Shown: positions 11,099 through 20,112, numbered from the stretch's first letter. The stretch is 64,000 bases of DNA from Streptomyces sp. NBC_01237 (GCF_035917275.1 NZ_CP108509.1:248001-312000); one strand, 5' to 3'. Numbers and translations: made by a program. The notes: generated by a model not told the origin, from the sequence alone.

Positions 11099-12159
11099 CG
11101 GTTCTTCCCGGTGAAATGCTCATCCAGTTCGGCCAGGGCACGGGTCAGCACCCCGATGCCGAACAGGTATTCGGACAGTTTGATGTGTTCCCGGTCGGAA
11201 TGATCCAGACTGCTGTCCCCCGGCCCGTACGTGGCCATCGGCATCGTCCACGTCTCCGCCAGTGTGTTCATGTCGGAGGTACCGGTCTTCACCTTCGCCC
11301 TCGGGCTGCCGCCCTGCGCGCGGATCGCGACCGAGAGCGCCCGCACCACCGGGTCGTTGCGGCCGACACGGCAGGCGCGCACCGTGTTGACGACCTGGAG
11401 CGTGCCCAGGTCCAGCCGCTCGGACAACGCGGCCACCAGGCCCTCGCTGTCGAAACCCGGGGGAATCCGGACACTGAACTCCGCGGTGGCGGACGTCAGT
11501 CCACCGTTGATCGACGTCAAGGTCGGGCCAGGACTGTCGAATCGGGCGTGGCTCGCCTCCGGGCCGAGCAGGTCCAGCAGCTCCGTCCACGCCCGAGCCG
11601 CCAGTTCGGACGCCTTCGGCACGGCGTTGCTGGGGTGGGTCGCCTCGCACCGCACGTGGTAGCGGAGGTCGATCTTTCCCTTGTATCCCAGGACGACCGT
11701 GTCGCAGCCACTGGGCTCGCCGATGATCAGCGCGTCCGGCGGCTCGTGAGTACGGCGGATCTCCACCGCGCCCCGGGACATCGTGGTCTCCTCCTCCACC
11801 GCGCCCACGACCACGATCCGGCCGCGGAACCCAGTACTGCCGGCGGCCGCGCAGATCATCGTGGCGAGCGGCCCCTTGGCGTCGACCGAGCCCCTTCCGT
11901 ACAGGCGATCGCCGTCCACGCGCACCGGGATGTCCCCCGGTACGGTGTCGATGTGTCCGAGCAGCATCACCGTCGGCCCCGGGCCGTGCCGGATCTCCCC
12001 GACGGCGTTGCCCGCCCCGTCGATCCGTGCGGCGAGACCGGCTCCACGCATGGCATCCACGACGTGGGCGGCCAGCTCCGATTCCGCGAAGGACGGTGAG
12101 GGAATCCTCAGCATGCCGTGGAGCAGTTCGATCGCGGCCCTGTCCGAAAAGATCGTCAC
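11095..12159 (-). CDS. lysK: LysK-like metallopeptidase releasing product from LysW carrier
   Basis: 354-residue M20-family zinc peptidase (ArgE/DapE/LysK type). Metal ligands are visible in [21 protein letters not shown] and [10 protein letters not shown]. In LysW pathways LysK cuts the gamma-glutamyl bond between the carrier's C-terminal glutamate and the finished amino acid. GTG start at 12159 chosen because it overlaps the kinase stop codon (GTGA) and restores a normal N terminus ([14 protein letters not shown]); the open frame continues to 12954, but that part is a shadow of the kinase gene. Its stop overlaps the next start (ATGA). As the last pathway step it should free the modified diamino acid for the NRPS. 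Confidence 0.93.
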   Translation of the reverse strand: MTIFSDRAAIELLHGMLRIPSPSFAESELAAHVVDAMRGAGLAARIDGAGNAVGEIRHGPGPTVMLLGHIDTVPGDIPVRVDGDRLYGRGSVDAKGPLATMICAAAGSTGFRGRIVVVGAVEEETTMSRGAVEIRRTHEPPDALIIGEPSGCDTVVLGYKGKIDLRYHVRCEATHPSNAVPKASELAARAWTELLDLLGPEASHARFDSPGPTLTSINGGLTSATAEFSVRIPPGFDSEGLVAALSERLDLGTLQVVNTVRACRVGRNDPVVRALSVAIRAQGGSPRAKVKTGTSDMNTLAETWTMPMATYGPGDSSLDHSDREHIKLSEYLFGIGVLTRALAELDEHFTGKNR

Positions 12160-12995
12160 TCTTCCTCCAGTAGCACTTCGGTGCACGAGCCCTCCAGGGC
12201 CTCCTGGACCGGATGCGGTCGACGGCCGTCCGCGATCAGGACGCGGTGCACACCGGACAGCAGTGCCTCCCGGGCCGCGATCAGCTTGATCCCCATGCCG
12301 CCGGTGACCACCGGAGGTGTCCCCCGGCGGGGAACCCTGCAGACGGGGAGCACCGACCGTTCGTCGTGCCGGTCGGCCAGCACCCCGTTCGCCCCGGTGA
12401 GCAGCACAAGGGTGCTCGCCCGGACGGCGCCCGCGACGGCCGCGGCGGCGCGGTCCGCATCCGTGTTGACCACACGGCCGTCCTCGGCCACGGCAGGCGG
12501 CGACACCACGGGCAGCAGCCCCGCCGTGAGCACCGTGGACAGCAAGTCGCCGTTGACCGCGACGATCCGTCCGCTGTGGTCGTCCCTGACCACGATCCGG
12601 CGTCCGCCGACGAGCGCGCGGTGCGCCGACTTGCGGGCGGCCACGAGGAGTCCGGCGTCCAGGCCGGTCAGCCCGACCGCGCTCACTCCGCAGGCGCGCA
12701 GGGCGGCCAGCAGACGGGGTTTGACGGAGCCGGCCAGCGCCAGCTGCACCACTTCGAGAGTTCGCTCGTCGGTGTACCGGGTCGACACCCCGTCCGGGGC
12801 GACGAGCCGGCGGGAAGGCACTCCGAGACGTTCGGCGAGCCTGTCGATGTCCGCCGAACCGCCGTGGGCGAGGATCACCGGCCGGCCGCCGCGGTGCACG
12901 GCGGCAACGTCCGCGCAGATCGCCTCCGACCGCACAGCGGCGTTCCCGCCGCATTTGACCACAAGTATGTCCCGCATTCGCTTTATCAGCCTCAC
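12156..12995 (-). CDS. lysZ: LysZ-like [LysW]-amino acid kinase
   Basis: 279-residue amino acid kinase of the acetylglutamate kinase family, with VVKCGGN near the N terminus, a GGxxxI-type HGGSADID loop, VNGDLLST and [14 protein letters not shown]. It phosphorylates the side-chain carboxylate of the carrier-bound substrate. LysZ and ArgB enzymes look alike; the adjacent LysW and LysX genes argue that the substrate is carried on LysW rather than acetylated. The GTG at 12995 gives an MRLIKRMRD start; an ATG at 12977 (MRDILVV) is an equally plausible start. Its stop is overlapped by the LysK-like gene. Confidence 0.92.
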   Translation of the reverse strand: MRLIKRMRDILVVKCGGNAAVRSEAICADVAAVHRGGRPVILAHGGSADIDRLAERLGVPSRRLVAPDGVSTRYTDERTLEVVQLALAGSVKPRLLAALRACGVSAVGLTGLDAGLLVAARKSAHRALVGGRRIVVRDDHSGRIVAVNGDLLSTVLTAGLLPVVSPPAVAEDGRVVNTDADRAAAAVAGAVRASTLVLLTGANGVLADRHDERSVLPVCRVPRRGTPPVVTGGMGIKLIAAREALLSGVHRVLIADGRRPHPVQEALEGSCTEVLLEEE

Positions 12996-12996
12996 G

Positions 12997-14028
12997 TCAG
13001 TTCGGATGCAGTCCGGGGAATTCCAGCCCTGTCCGTTCCGGCCAGCCGAAGCGGACGTTCAGGCATTGCACCGCGCCGCCCGCCCCGCCCTTGACCAGGT
13101 TGTCCAGTGCGCCGATCAGGACCGCGGTGCCGTCGTCCTCGGACACCGCGAACCCGACATCGCAGAAGTTGGATCCGGAAAGGATCTTCGGCTCGGGGAG
13201 CCGGTACAGGCCCTGCCGCTGGGCGATGACCCGGACGAACGGCTCGTTCCTGTACGCCGCGCGGAACGCGGACCGGACGTCTCTCTCCGACACGCCGGAG
13301 ACCAGTTCCGTGTGGCACAGCACCTGCACGCCGCGGACCGCCTCGACGCCGGTGGCGGTCATCCGTACGGTACGGTCCGTGGCCTGCGCGATCTCGGCCT
13401 CGTGCCGATGCCCGGAGGGAGCGAACACCCGTAGGGCACCGCTGCGTTCGGCATGGGCACCGGCGGGACCGCCGGAGACGCCCGATCCGCTGGAACCGGT
13501 TCTGGCGTCCACCCGGACCGTGCTCTCGATCAAACCCGCCCGGGCCAACGGCCGGACCGCGAGAATGCCGGCGGTGGCCATGCAACCGGGGACCGCGATC
13601 CGGTCGCTCGTGGCCAGTTGGGCGCGATGCCATTCAGGCAGCCCGGTGGTGAAATCGGGGATCAGATGCGGTGCGGTGTGCGTGACCCCGTAGTAGGACG
13701 CGTAGATTTCGGGATCCCGTAGACGGAAATCGCCGGACAGGTCGATGACGGTCCCGGCCATTTTCAGGAATTCTTCCATCCTTCCCATGGTTTTCCGATG
13801 CGGAGCGGCCAGGAAGAGCACATCGAAATCGATACTCTCCAATGTGTCGTGGCCGACGAAGCACAGGTCCGTGTGGCCGCGCAGGTTGGGATGCGGGCCG
13901 TCGACCCGGCGCCCGGCCAGGCGGTCGGAGCTGGCGGCCACGACGGTTGCCCGTGGATGACCGTGCAGCAGGCGAAGCAACTCGCCACCGATGTAGCCGG
14001 ACGCCCCGACGATCGCTACTCGGAGCAT
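12997..14028 (-). CDS. lysY: ArgC/LysY-like [LysW]-aminoacyl phosphate reductase
   Basis: 343 residues of N-acetyl-gamma-glutamyl-phosphate reductase type. It starts with the NADP motif IVGASGYIGGELLRLL, has the catalytic cysteine in AVPGCMAT (C149) and the later histidine in GHRHEAE. It reduces the acyl phosphate made by the kinase to a semialdehyde still attached to the carrier protein. The ATG at 14028 lies 13 nt inside the end of the LysX-like gene, so the two are translationally coupled. The semialdehyde it makes is the expected acceptor for the transketolase encoded in the same operon. Confidence 0.93.
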   Translation of the reverse strand: MLRVAIVGASGYIGGELLRLLHGHPRATVVAASSDRLAGRRVDGPHPNLRGHTDLCFVGHDTLESIDFDVLFLAAPHRKTMGRMEEFLKMAGTVIDLSGDFRLRDPEIYASYYGVTHTAPHLIPDFTTGLPEWHRAQLATSDRIAVPGCMATAGILAVRPLARAGLIESTVRVDARTGSSGSGVSGGPAGAHAERSGALRVFAPSGHRHEAEIAQATDRTVRMTATGVEAVRGVQVLCHTELVSGVSERDVRSAFRAAYRNEPFVRVIAQRQGLYRLPEPKILSGSNFCDVGFAVSEDDGTAVLIGALDNLVKGGAGGAVQCLNVRFGWPERTGLEFPGLHPN

Positions 14029-14882
14029 GAGCGTGACTTCTCCAGGAGATGGTCGACGATCCGGTCGGCGACGGAAACCGCGTCACCAAGAGCCTGCTGG
14101 AGGCCGGAGAACTCGACACCGTGGTTGACCTCCAGGACAAGGACCTCTCCCGTCTCGTCCTCGATCAGATCGACACCGGCGATCTCGGCCTCCACGGCCT
14201 GCGCGGCCATGACCGCGAGTTTCGCGATATCAGGTGTCAGGGGGCACAGTTCGCTCACCGCGCCCCGCGCCACGTTGGTCCGCCAGTGCTCACTGCGCCG
14301 GTAGGTCGCGGCCAGCGCTTCGCCGCCCACCACGATCACCCGGATGTCCCGCCCCGGTTTGGCTATCCATTCCTGCAGGTAGACGATCCGCGCCTGCGGT
14401 GCGGGCAACGCGGCGACATACTCCAGCACGGTTTCCGCGGTCTGCCGGTCCGGCAACGCGGCGACCAGCCGGCCCCACGAACCCTGCAGCGGCTTCACCA
14501 CAGCCGGATAGCCGATGCTCTCCAGAGCCGTCAGCGCGGCTTCCGGGGTCAGCCCGAGGGCCGTTCGCGGTGTCGGCAGTCCGGCTTCGACGAGTGCCGC
14601 GGACGTGCGCCACTTGTCCCCGCACAGCTCGGTCGCCCGCGCGGAGTTGACCACCGTCGCACCCGCCGCCTCCAGCGCGTTGGCCGCGTACGTCGCCCTG
14701 GCGAGCCCGATCTCCCTGTTCAGCACGATCGGCTGAGGGCCGCGCTCACCGAGTTGCTGCCACCACTCACGGCTGTCGAGGTGCCGATGGGCAATCCCTC
14801 TGCGCCGGAGGGCTTCGAGGATCCGTTTCTCGCTGGCCCGCACACGCGACGCGAGGACCGCGAACGGCACGGCGTCGCTCAC
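14016..14882 (-). CDS. lysX: LysX-like ATP-grasp ligase charging LysW
   Basis: 288-residue RimK-type ATP-grasp enzyme. Visible marks are VVKPLQGSWGRLVA (the LysX ATP loop), LQEWIAKPGRDIRVIVVGG and the metal-binding end LEVNHGVEFSG. It joins the alpha-amino group of its substrate to the C-terminal glutamate of the LysW carrier. The GTG start at 14882 overlaps the lysW stop (GTGA); the longer reading from 14963 only repeats lysW sequence in another frame. LysX enzymes take alpha-aminoadipate and ArgX-type ones take glutamate; which is used here cannot be decided by eye, though the DADH-like gene set predicts glutamate. Confidence 0.93.
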   Translation of the reverse strand: MSDAVPFAVLASRVRASEKRILEALRRRGIAHRHLDSREWWQQLGERGPQPIVLNREIGLARATYAANALEAAGATVVNSARATELCGDKWRTSAALVEAGLPTPRTALGLTPEAALTALESIGYPAVVKPLQGSWGRLVAALPDRQTAETVLEYVAALPAPQARIVYLQEWIAKPGRDIRVIVVGGEALAATYRRSEHWRTNVARGAVSELCPLTPDIAKLAVMAAQAVEAEIAGVDLIEDETGEVLVLEVNHGVEFSGLQQALGDAVSVADRIVDHLLEKSRSCSE

Positions 14883-15043
14883 TCGCCCCAGTCCTCTTCG
14901 ATCTCCGGCGCGAGCGCGGCCCGTATCGGATCCAGTGTGAGGATCTCCAATTCGCTGGCGCATTCACCGCATTCCACTATCTCGCCAATCACCGGAGTTC
15001 CGGCGGGAACCACCGAGTTCTCGCATTCCGGGCAGGTGACCAT
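14879..15043 (-). CDS. lysW: LysW-type amino-group carrier protein
   Basis: A complete 54-residue LysW. Two cysteine pairs form the zinc site (CPEC at 4-7 and CGEC at 25-28), followed by ELEIL, and it ends in EIEEDWGE, the exact C-terminal signature whose last glutamate receives the substrate. ATG at 15043 is preceded by GGAAAGGGATGG. It is the first gene of the operon and its stop overlaps the LysX-like start. The promoter must lie in the 85 bp up to 15128 or upstream of the regulator gene that precedes it on the same strand. LysW otherwise serves lysine or arginine synthesis in some bacteria and archaea; in Streptomyces it marks specialised amino acid pathways. Confidence 0.96.
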   Translation of the reverse strand: MVTCPECENSVVPAGTPVIGEIVECGECASELEILTLDPIRAALAPEIEEDWGE

Positions 15044-15128
15044 TTCCCATCCCTTTCCTCGACCGCCACAAGACACGGGTAAACGTATGGGCCGCGGTGG
15101 ACCCCGGTAGGCAGAATCAGCGGCAGTC

Positions 15129-16634
15129 TCAGCCGGCCCGGGCCACCCTGGCCGGAGCTCGGTCCCGCGCGTACAGGAGCCGCACGAGTTGCAGCGCCGT
15201 GAACCGCTCCGGCATACGGGCGCCCACCGGCCGCACCAGCCCGTGGACCAGCAGCGCGTGCAGGGCAGCAGCCGGATCCGGCACCAGGTGATCGAGGTCC
15301 CCGACCGTCCAGTGCGGACGGTCCGCCACCTCAGCCAGCACGTGGCCATAGCACTCGGCCACGACGTCGACGCTGCGCGCCAGGGAACGCAGCAGGTCCT
15401 GGCAGCCGCAGCCCGCCGGGGAGGAGAGGAGAGAGGAGTCCCGGCCGGCTCGGGCCAGCAGGAGCTCGGGCGGATACACCAGGCACCAGCCCGCCGCGTA
15501 CTCAAGTGCCCTGGGTACACCGTCGAGCCAGCGACACAACCGCACCACCGCGTGCGCGTTGTCCTCCCGAAGCCGGAACCCCGGCCGCGACCGGCGCATG
15601 TGGGACAGGAACAGCGCCACGGACTCGACCTCGCTCAACCGGGCGTAGTCATAGTCCCGCGCCTCCTCCGGCACGGCCATCGCGGTGAGCGGCAGTACGC
15701 GCTCACCCGGCAGATACCGCGGCGTCAGACCGGTCACCACGACGCGCAGCCCCGGACAGCGCCGAAGCAACTCGCCAACGTCCACCCTGCCGGGTCCCGA
15801 AGCGTCGCCGCCATCGATCACCAACAGTTCGTGCCTCTCACCGATCGCCCCGACGAGGTCGTCGGTCAGGTCAGCGGCACCTGGCGGCGGCCCGCCGGAA
15901 CCGGAGCCCGCCGCGGGAATCGCACCGCGGCAAAGGGAATCCCCTGCGGACGCGTGCCACCCGACCCGCCAACCCCTGGCACGCAGCACTTGGGCCGCCT
16001 CAAGCACCAGATGCGTTTTCCCGATGCCGCTGATGCCGACCACGCTCACCAGGCGGTGACCGTACACGGTCACCTGATCGAGCAAAACCTGCAGCTCCGC
16101 TTCCCGGCCCACCAGCGTGCCGGGCGGAGCGGGCGGCTCGGGCGGAGCCGACGGCTCGGGCAGTTCGAGCGGTGCAACCCGCAGGTCCGCCGGGCTTCCA
16201 CCGGCGGCGAGCAGTTGCAGGCGCTCAGGATCGCCCAGCCGCAACGCGTCGGCCAGCAGCCCCACACTCTCCCGCCGGGGCCGTCGGACCCGTCCGCTCT
16301 CCAGGTCCCGGATCGCTCGGACGCTCAGCGTCGCGAAGTCCGCCAGTTGCTGCTGGGTCAGACCGGACCGGCGCCGATGCCCCTTCAGCAGCTCGGCGAA
16401 GGAAACCGCTTCGCGAGGCCCCTCCGACGGTGTCGGCACCGGCCGCTGCCGCGGGCCGCCCACTGCGCATTCGCGTAACGAAAGTCCGGTTGCCGCGTTC
16501 TTTCCGACGGTAGGCGGACTGACGCTCATGCGCCGGTCGATCTCCCCGCAGGTGTCCCCGCGCACCATGTGCCCGAGTGCTTCTCTTTCCCGGTCACCGA
16601 TTTTCCGGACAGCTTTCCGTAGTTTATCGCTCAC
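15129..16634 (-). CDS. XRE-HTH and P-loop ATPase regulator with a broken LuxR HTH at its N terminus
   Basis: Regulator with an XRE helix-turn-helix (FAELLKGHRRRSGLTQQQLA, then LSVRAIRDLESGRVRRPRR), a proline-rich linker, and an NB-ARC-like ATPase with P-loop GISGIGKTHL. This is a common Streptomyces family usually starting just before the XRE domain. Here the frame extends upstream into half a LuxR HTH (REREALGHMVRGDTCGEI, then SPPTVGKN) that loses its last helix. Possible starts: GTG 16634 (full fusion), ATG 16529 (after GGGGAG), GTG 16439 (XRE only). The fused part includes a TTA leucine codon (16476-16478). It lies upstream of lysW on the same strand and is a candidate cluster regulator. 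Start site is uncertain. Confidence 0.75.
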   Translation of the reverse strand: MSDKLRKAVRKIGDREREALGHMVRGDTCGEIDRRMSVSPPTVGKNAATGLSLRECAVGGPRQRPVPTPSEGPREAVSFAELLKGHRRRSGLTQQQLADFATLSVRAIRDLESGRVRRPRRESVGLLADALRLGDPERLQLLAAGGSPADLRVAPLELPEPSAPPEPPAPPGTLVGREAELQVLLDQVTVYGHRLVSVVGISGIGKTHLVLEAAQVLRARGWRVGWHASAGDSLCRGAIPAAGSGSGGPPPGAADLTDDLVGAIGERHELLVIDGGDASGPGRVDVGELLRRCPGLRVVVTGLTPRYLPGERVLPLTAMAVPEEARDYDYARLSEVESVALFLSHMRRSRPGFRLREDNAHAVVRLCRWLDGVPRALEYAAGWCLVYPPELLLARAGRDSSLLSSPAGCGCQDLLRSLARSVDVVAECYGHVLAEVADRPHWTVGDLDHLVPDPAAALHALLVHGLVRPVGARMPERFTALQLVRLLYARDRAPARVARAG

Positions 16635-17110
16635 GGAGTCGGGCGCCCTTTCTCTGTCTGATTCCTGCGTCCCGAGAGCTGTAGGACCACAGACTCCGGA
16701 ACTGACCACGGGTCGAATTCCCCGTACGTACCCGCAGGTCATCCCGCGACACGACCCCAACCGCTGTCGTTGCCGGGCGCGACGGTGGACGTCGCACGGA
16801 TGCCGGCGCTGCCGGTCCCGGCGGCAGCGGCACCGGCGACGGTGCCGATCGCCAGCGCGCAGAGAACAGCCACCACGAACACGCGGGCAGACTTCATGAT
16901 TTCTCCCAGAATTCAGAGCGGGGAATGTTTGAAAGGTCCCGTCCGGTGTTGTCCGGCCGTTTCCCTTCTGCTCTTCCAGGATGGTGGGCGCCCGTCCCGG
17001 AATCCACAGACGGAACCATTCACCAAGTTCTCCGGCACCAAAGCGGGGGGTGGATGAAAAGCCCACGGAGCTGCAATCGATGGCAATACGGACGGATGTG
17101 GCAGTTCGGA
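16503..17110. repeat. Direct repeat copy 1 (secreted peptide + LuxR HTH segment)
   Basis: About 600 bp that match 19943-20555 in the same orientation, with high identity through the peptide gene, its upstream region (shared stretches around 17005-17050) and the first half of a LuxR HTH. Copy 1 ends inside the regulator gene at its left side. Confidence 0.85.
16739..16897 (-). CDS. Small secreted peptide, 52 aa, NDSGWG family (copy 1)
   Basis: Starts MKSARVFVV, has a hydrophobic VLCALAIG core and an alanine-rich cleavage region (AGAAAAG), then about 25 residues ending APGNDSGWGRVAG. This is a classic signal peptide plus short mature part. ATG at 16897 follows GGGAGAA with good spacing. It is 37 of 52 residues identical to the copy at 20181; the APGNDSGWG core is invariant and the last four residues differ completely. 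A LuxR-type HTH frame starts about 100 nt downstream in both copies. I do not recognise the family; a processed signalling peptide is an inference from size, export signal and regulator linkage. Confidence 0.8.
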   Translation of the reverse strand: MKSARVFVVAVLCALAIGTVAGAAAAGTGSAGIRATSTVAPGNDSGWGRVAG

Positions 17111-17190
17111 GTCCGGCGGGGCCTTGACCTCTGGCCCCGGCCGTACGGGGCACCGGATTCCGAGGGCCCCAGAACGGACATCTCGTGGTC

Positions 17191-17355
17191 ATGAAGAACT
17201 GTCCGTCGCAGTTCGAGGCGGACGCGGTCGCGCTGGACCGGTCGCTGCCCGAGGCGACGATCCGGCAGGTCGCCGCCGGTCCGGGGATCAACCCCGAGAC
17301 CCTGCGTCACCGTGTCCGGGCAGCAGGTGCGAGCCGGCCCCGCCCGCTGACCTGA
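17191..17355 (+). pseudogene. IS3-type transposase OrfA remnant
   Basis: 54 residues (MKNCPSQFEADAVALDRS, then EATIRQVA, INPETLRHRVRAAGASRPRP) resemble the N-terminal helix-turn-helix of IS3/IS911 transposase OrfA, which normally reads like FKADAVALYRS and NPETLRNW. A stop at 17353 cuts it short, and no OrfB is present. It abuts the right end of direct repeat copy 1, so it may mark the element involved in that rearrangement. Confidence 0.7.
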
Positions 17356-17990
17356 CTCGTCAGCAAAGGGAAACAATTCCGGCCAGCGGCCGGCCACCAC
17401 GACACACGCGACTACATCTTCGACGCGGCACCCTCGCCGCGATCGTCATCCGGCTCCGAGACACCGTCCAGAAGCCATCAAGAGCGACCCAGTGAGGACT
17501 CACGCGGGCGCCCCGACCCCGGAAAGGGCCGGAACGGGCCGCGTGTGGTCCGCGGCGGCGGCACCTCCTCCCCCGCACAGGGCAGGAGAAAGGGGTAATT
17601 TCGCAGGGCGAATTCAGGACCGAAGTGACCCGAACCGCGTGCTGGAGCAACCGATCCCCCGGCTTGCGGCTCTCTAGGGGCAGAGAAGCTGACAGCCCAC
17701 CGGAGACTCGATCACCGCCATGAGCAGAACCAGTCACCCCCTCCTGCCCTCCTCGGACCGGCCGCGCAGGGCAGGGCTCAACTCACCGTCCTGCAAAGTC
17801 TGGTCGACCCGGCGTCCGCCAGCCACAAGATTTCCAGCGACGAACCTGCTCCCACGGTCGCCCGACCCGCACGAAGCGATCCGCGGCATGTGCGGGCAAC
17901 CGGTGGGTGGCCCGTACGTGGCAGCCGGGAGACGCCGAGTGCGATGAGAGTGCGGCATGTGTCCATGTGGGTATCAGGAGCGGAGAACTG
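17356..17990. other. Intergenic region, no gene supported
   Basis: 635 bp between the transposase scrap and the LuxR-type gene. Several short frames exist but none shows a family signature or good ribosome binding site. Stretches around 17590-17640 are less GC-rich than the surroundings and could hold the promoter of the gene at 17991. Confidence 0.5.
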
Positions 17991-19043
17991 ATGGTGGATC
18001 AGCAAGTCGATGACAACGTTTTCACCGTGGGAGACACACTCAGCGCCGAGGAAGTGGCCGTCTATCGTCGACTGGCTCTGCACGGTCGGTTGGACCCGGC
18101 CCTGATGGCCGAGGAGACGGGGATCGACGAGACCGCGGTGAGCGGTGCGGTGGACCACCTCGTCCGGATCGGCCTGGTGCACAGGGGCGGGGAGGGCGAC
18201 GACCGCCTCTGGGCTGTCGACCCTGACCTCGTCGCGGCCGTGGCCACCGCATCGGTGGAGCGTGCCATCGCGGAACAGCAGACGCAACTGCACCTCTTCC
18301 GCGACCAGTTCGCCCAGTTGGCCGCCGACTACAACGAGGGGAGGCACGGTGTCCATACGAACCTGGAGACCATTCCCGGGCTCACCAATGTGCGGGCCGC
18401 GCTGAACCGGGCGGCCGAGCAGTGCCGCGAGGACATGGTCACCGTGCAGCCGGGCGGCACCCGCCCGCCCGAGGTGCTCCAGGACGCACTGCTCCGGGAC
18501 AGCCAGATGCTCGCCCGGGGGGTGCGGATGCGGACCGTGTACCACCACACCGCACGGTTCAACAGCCCCAGCCAGGCGTACGTGGCCACGGTGAGCGCGC
18601 TGGGCGGCGAGTACCGGACCGCCCACCAGCTCGTCGGCCGGATGATCATCTTCGACCGGGAACTCGCGTTCATGACCAACCGCAACGACCGGCTGGGCGC
18701 GGTGGTGATCCGGGAGCCGTCGGTCGTGCACTTCCTGTACGAGATGTTCGAGCAGGTGTGGTCGCAGGCCCAGCCGTTCTCCGACGCGGCCACCGACGGC
18801 CTGGAGGCGGTCGCCAAGGATCTGGACCGCACCATCCTGCGACTGCTGGCGACGGGGCTGAAGGACGAGACGATCGCGCGGCGGCTCGGCATGTCCTTAC
18901 GCACCACCCGCAAACACATAGGCGACATGATGCAGGCTCTCGGTGCCGAGAGCCGTTTCCAGGCCGGCGTCGCGGTGGCCACGAGGGGGCTGCTGAACGA
19001 CGACGAAGAGCCGGACGCGGCACCCACGACAGCGCTCACCTGA
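17991..19043 (+). CDS. LuxR-type regulator with TrmB-like N terminus; contains a TTA codon
   Basis: 350 residues. The N terminus is a winged-helix of TrmB type (LSAEEVAVYRRLALHGRLD, then ETGIDETAVSGAVDHLVRIG), the middle a PLD/TrmB-like sensor region (GGTRPPEVLQD, REPSVVHFLYEMFEQVW), and the C terminus a LuxR HTH (LLATGLKDETIARRLGMSLR, then KHIGDMMQALGA). ATG 17991 chosen for the AGGAGCGGAG site ten nt upstream. Leucine codon 303, inside the HTH, is TTA (18897-18899), the codon read by the bldA tRNA in Streptomyces, suggesting control by development. Regulators of this architecture often sit in peptide clusters; this one is a likely activator of the adjacent NRPS cluster or of the peptide genes on either side. 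Confidence 0.88.
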   Translation: MVDQQVDDNVFTVGDTLSAEEVAVYRRLALHGRLDPALMAEETGIDETAVSGAVDHLVRIGLVHRGGEGDDRLWAVDPDLVAAVATASVERAIAEQQTQLHLFRDQFAQLAADYNEGRHGVHTNLETIPGLTNVRAALNRAAEQCREDMVTVQPGGTRPPEVLQDALLRDSQMLARGVRMRTVYHHTARFNSPSQAYVATVSALGGEYRTAHQLVGRMIIFDRELAFMTNRNDRLGAVVIREPSVVHFLYEMFEQVWSQAQPFSDAATDGLEAVAKDLDRTILRLLATGLKDETIARRLGMSLRTTRKHIGDMMQALGAESRFQAGVAVATRGLLNDDEEPDAAPTTALT

Positions 19044-19070
19044 TCCGGCGGCCGCCCGGGGCACACACCG

Positions 19071-19586
19071 TCAGCCCGTGCCCTCCAGGTGGAGTTCGAG
19101 CAGTGTGGTCGGGGCGTGGATCTCCGACAGCCGGTAGGTGCGGTCGTGGGGCATGAAGAGAGTGCTGCCGGAACGCAGCCGCATGCCCAGCGGGTGCAGG
19201 GGGCCAGGTGCCGGGTCCTCGCCGACACGCGACAGAACACAGCGGCAGGCTCCTTCCAGGACCGTGACCGTGGACTCGGCACCGTTCGGCGCGCTCTCCA
19301 CGGCGAAGGAGTCCGCCGACAGGAAGCGGAAGAGGGGACGCACCCGCAGGTGCAGCCTGCGGCCGAGCTCGGCCGCCAGTTCCTCCGCGCCCGGTCCGCC
19401 CGGCACAGCGAGATCGACGCCCGGTTTTGGACGGGCCGGGCGGGGCAGCTCCAGCAGGGCCGGCAAGGTCCTCGGATCCTCGGGCCACAGCAGAGCGGGC
19501 CCTCGGCCGCCGTTGGCCGCCACGCACAGGACCAGTTCTTCGACGAAGGACTGCATCGGCTGGCTCAGAGCTCGCCGTCCAGGCAC
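19071..19586 (-). CDS. Small cupin-like protein of unknown function
   Basis: 171 residues with a cupin-like beta pattern (HLRVRPLFRFLSADSFAV, TVTVLEGACRCVLSRV, GMRLRSGSTLFMPHDRTYRL, TTLLELHLEGTG), close in style to the C-terminal part of JmjC/cupin-fold proteins. No clear metal triad can be assigned, so enzymatic activity is uncertain. GTG start at 19586 has GGAG just upstream; an internal ATG at 19556 is possible. It converges with the LuxR-type gene, 27 bp apart. The same strand is also open in another frame from the LuxR-like remnant upstream, but this frame looks the more protein-like. Confidence 0.6.
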   Translation of the reverse strand: MPGRRALSQPMQSFVEELVLCVAANGGRGPALLWPEDPRTLPALLELPRPARPKPGVDLAVPGGPGAEELAAELGRRLHLRVRPLFRFLSADSFAVESAPNGAESTVTVLEGACRCVLSRVGEDPAPGPLHPLGMRLRSGSTLFMPHDRTYRLSEIHAPTTLLELHLEGTG

Positions 19587-19872
19587 AGTTCTCCGATCTC
19601 ACCGCAAGTCCGGGCGATGCGGGATGAATAAGGTGTGCAGGGCGCCACGACGCCCGGACACACTGCGGAAAAGCGGGGAGGAACCACCTGAGCACCGCTG
19701 CGGCCGCAGTGAGGATTCTGCCGCAGGGACGCCGGTCCCGACAGTCACGTGCTCGCGCGTCATCCGGCGCCCGCGGCATCGACTCGGCACTCGATCCCGG
19801 GTTCGGCCGGACCTGGATCCGGTCGGACCTGAGTCCGGTCGGGAGGCTTCGGTCGCCAGTGGCCCCTCGACC

Positions 19873-20112
19873 GACAGAGCCGGCAGCAACAGAAGCATTT
19901 CGGTTCGGGGCTCCGGCTTTCGCGCGTATCCGGCATATGCAGGTGTCGACGGTATGCGGACGGACATCCATGCGCCGGGTGATCTCCCCGCGGGTGGCTC
20001 CGCGCACGACGTGTGCGAGCACTTCTCTTTCCCGGTCACTGACTTTACGGACAACTTCCCGTATTCCATCGATCAAGGAGTCGAGCGCACTTTCTCCGCA
20101 TGATTCCTGCAT
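19873..20112 (-). pseudogene. LuxR-type HTH protein, truncated or run-on (copy 2)
   Basis: From ATG 20112 the first 80 residues contain a complete GerE/LuxR HTH (VSDREREVLAHVVRGATRGE, then ITRRMDVRPHTVDTCICRI and RAKAGAPNRNAS). After that the frame stays open to 19036 but loses protein character and overlaps the cupin-like gene in a different frame. I take it as a regulator that has lost its natural end, or a very short HTH protein with unusable read-on. A TTG at 20076 aligns with the GTG start of copy 1. It follows the secreted peptide gene at 20181 by about 70 nt. Confidence 0.6.

Noticed and set aside
12160..12954. N-terminal extension of the LysK-like frame
   Set aside because: It lies entirely inside the kinase gene; the GTG overlapping the kinase stop gives a normal M20 start.
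1..15043. Lysine or arginine primary biosynthesis
   Set aside because: The operon includes transketolase and sits by NRPS genes, and aminoadipate-making genes (homocitrate synthase and others) are absent here.
19036..19872. Run-on of LuxR copy 2 as a 359-residue regulator
   Set aside because: After the HTH the translation loses protein character, and the cupin-like frame on the same strand is more convincing.
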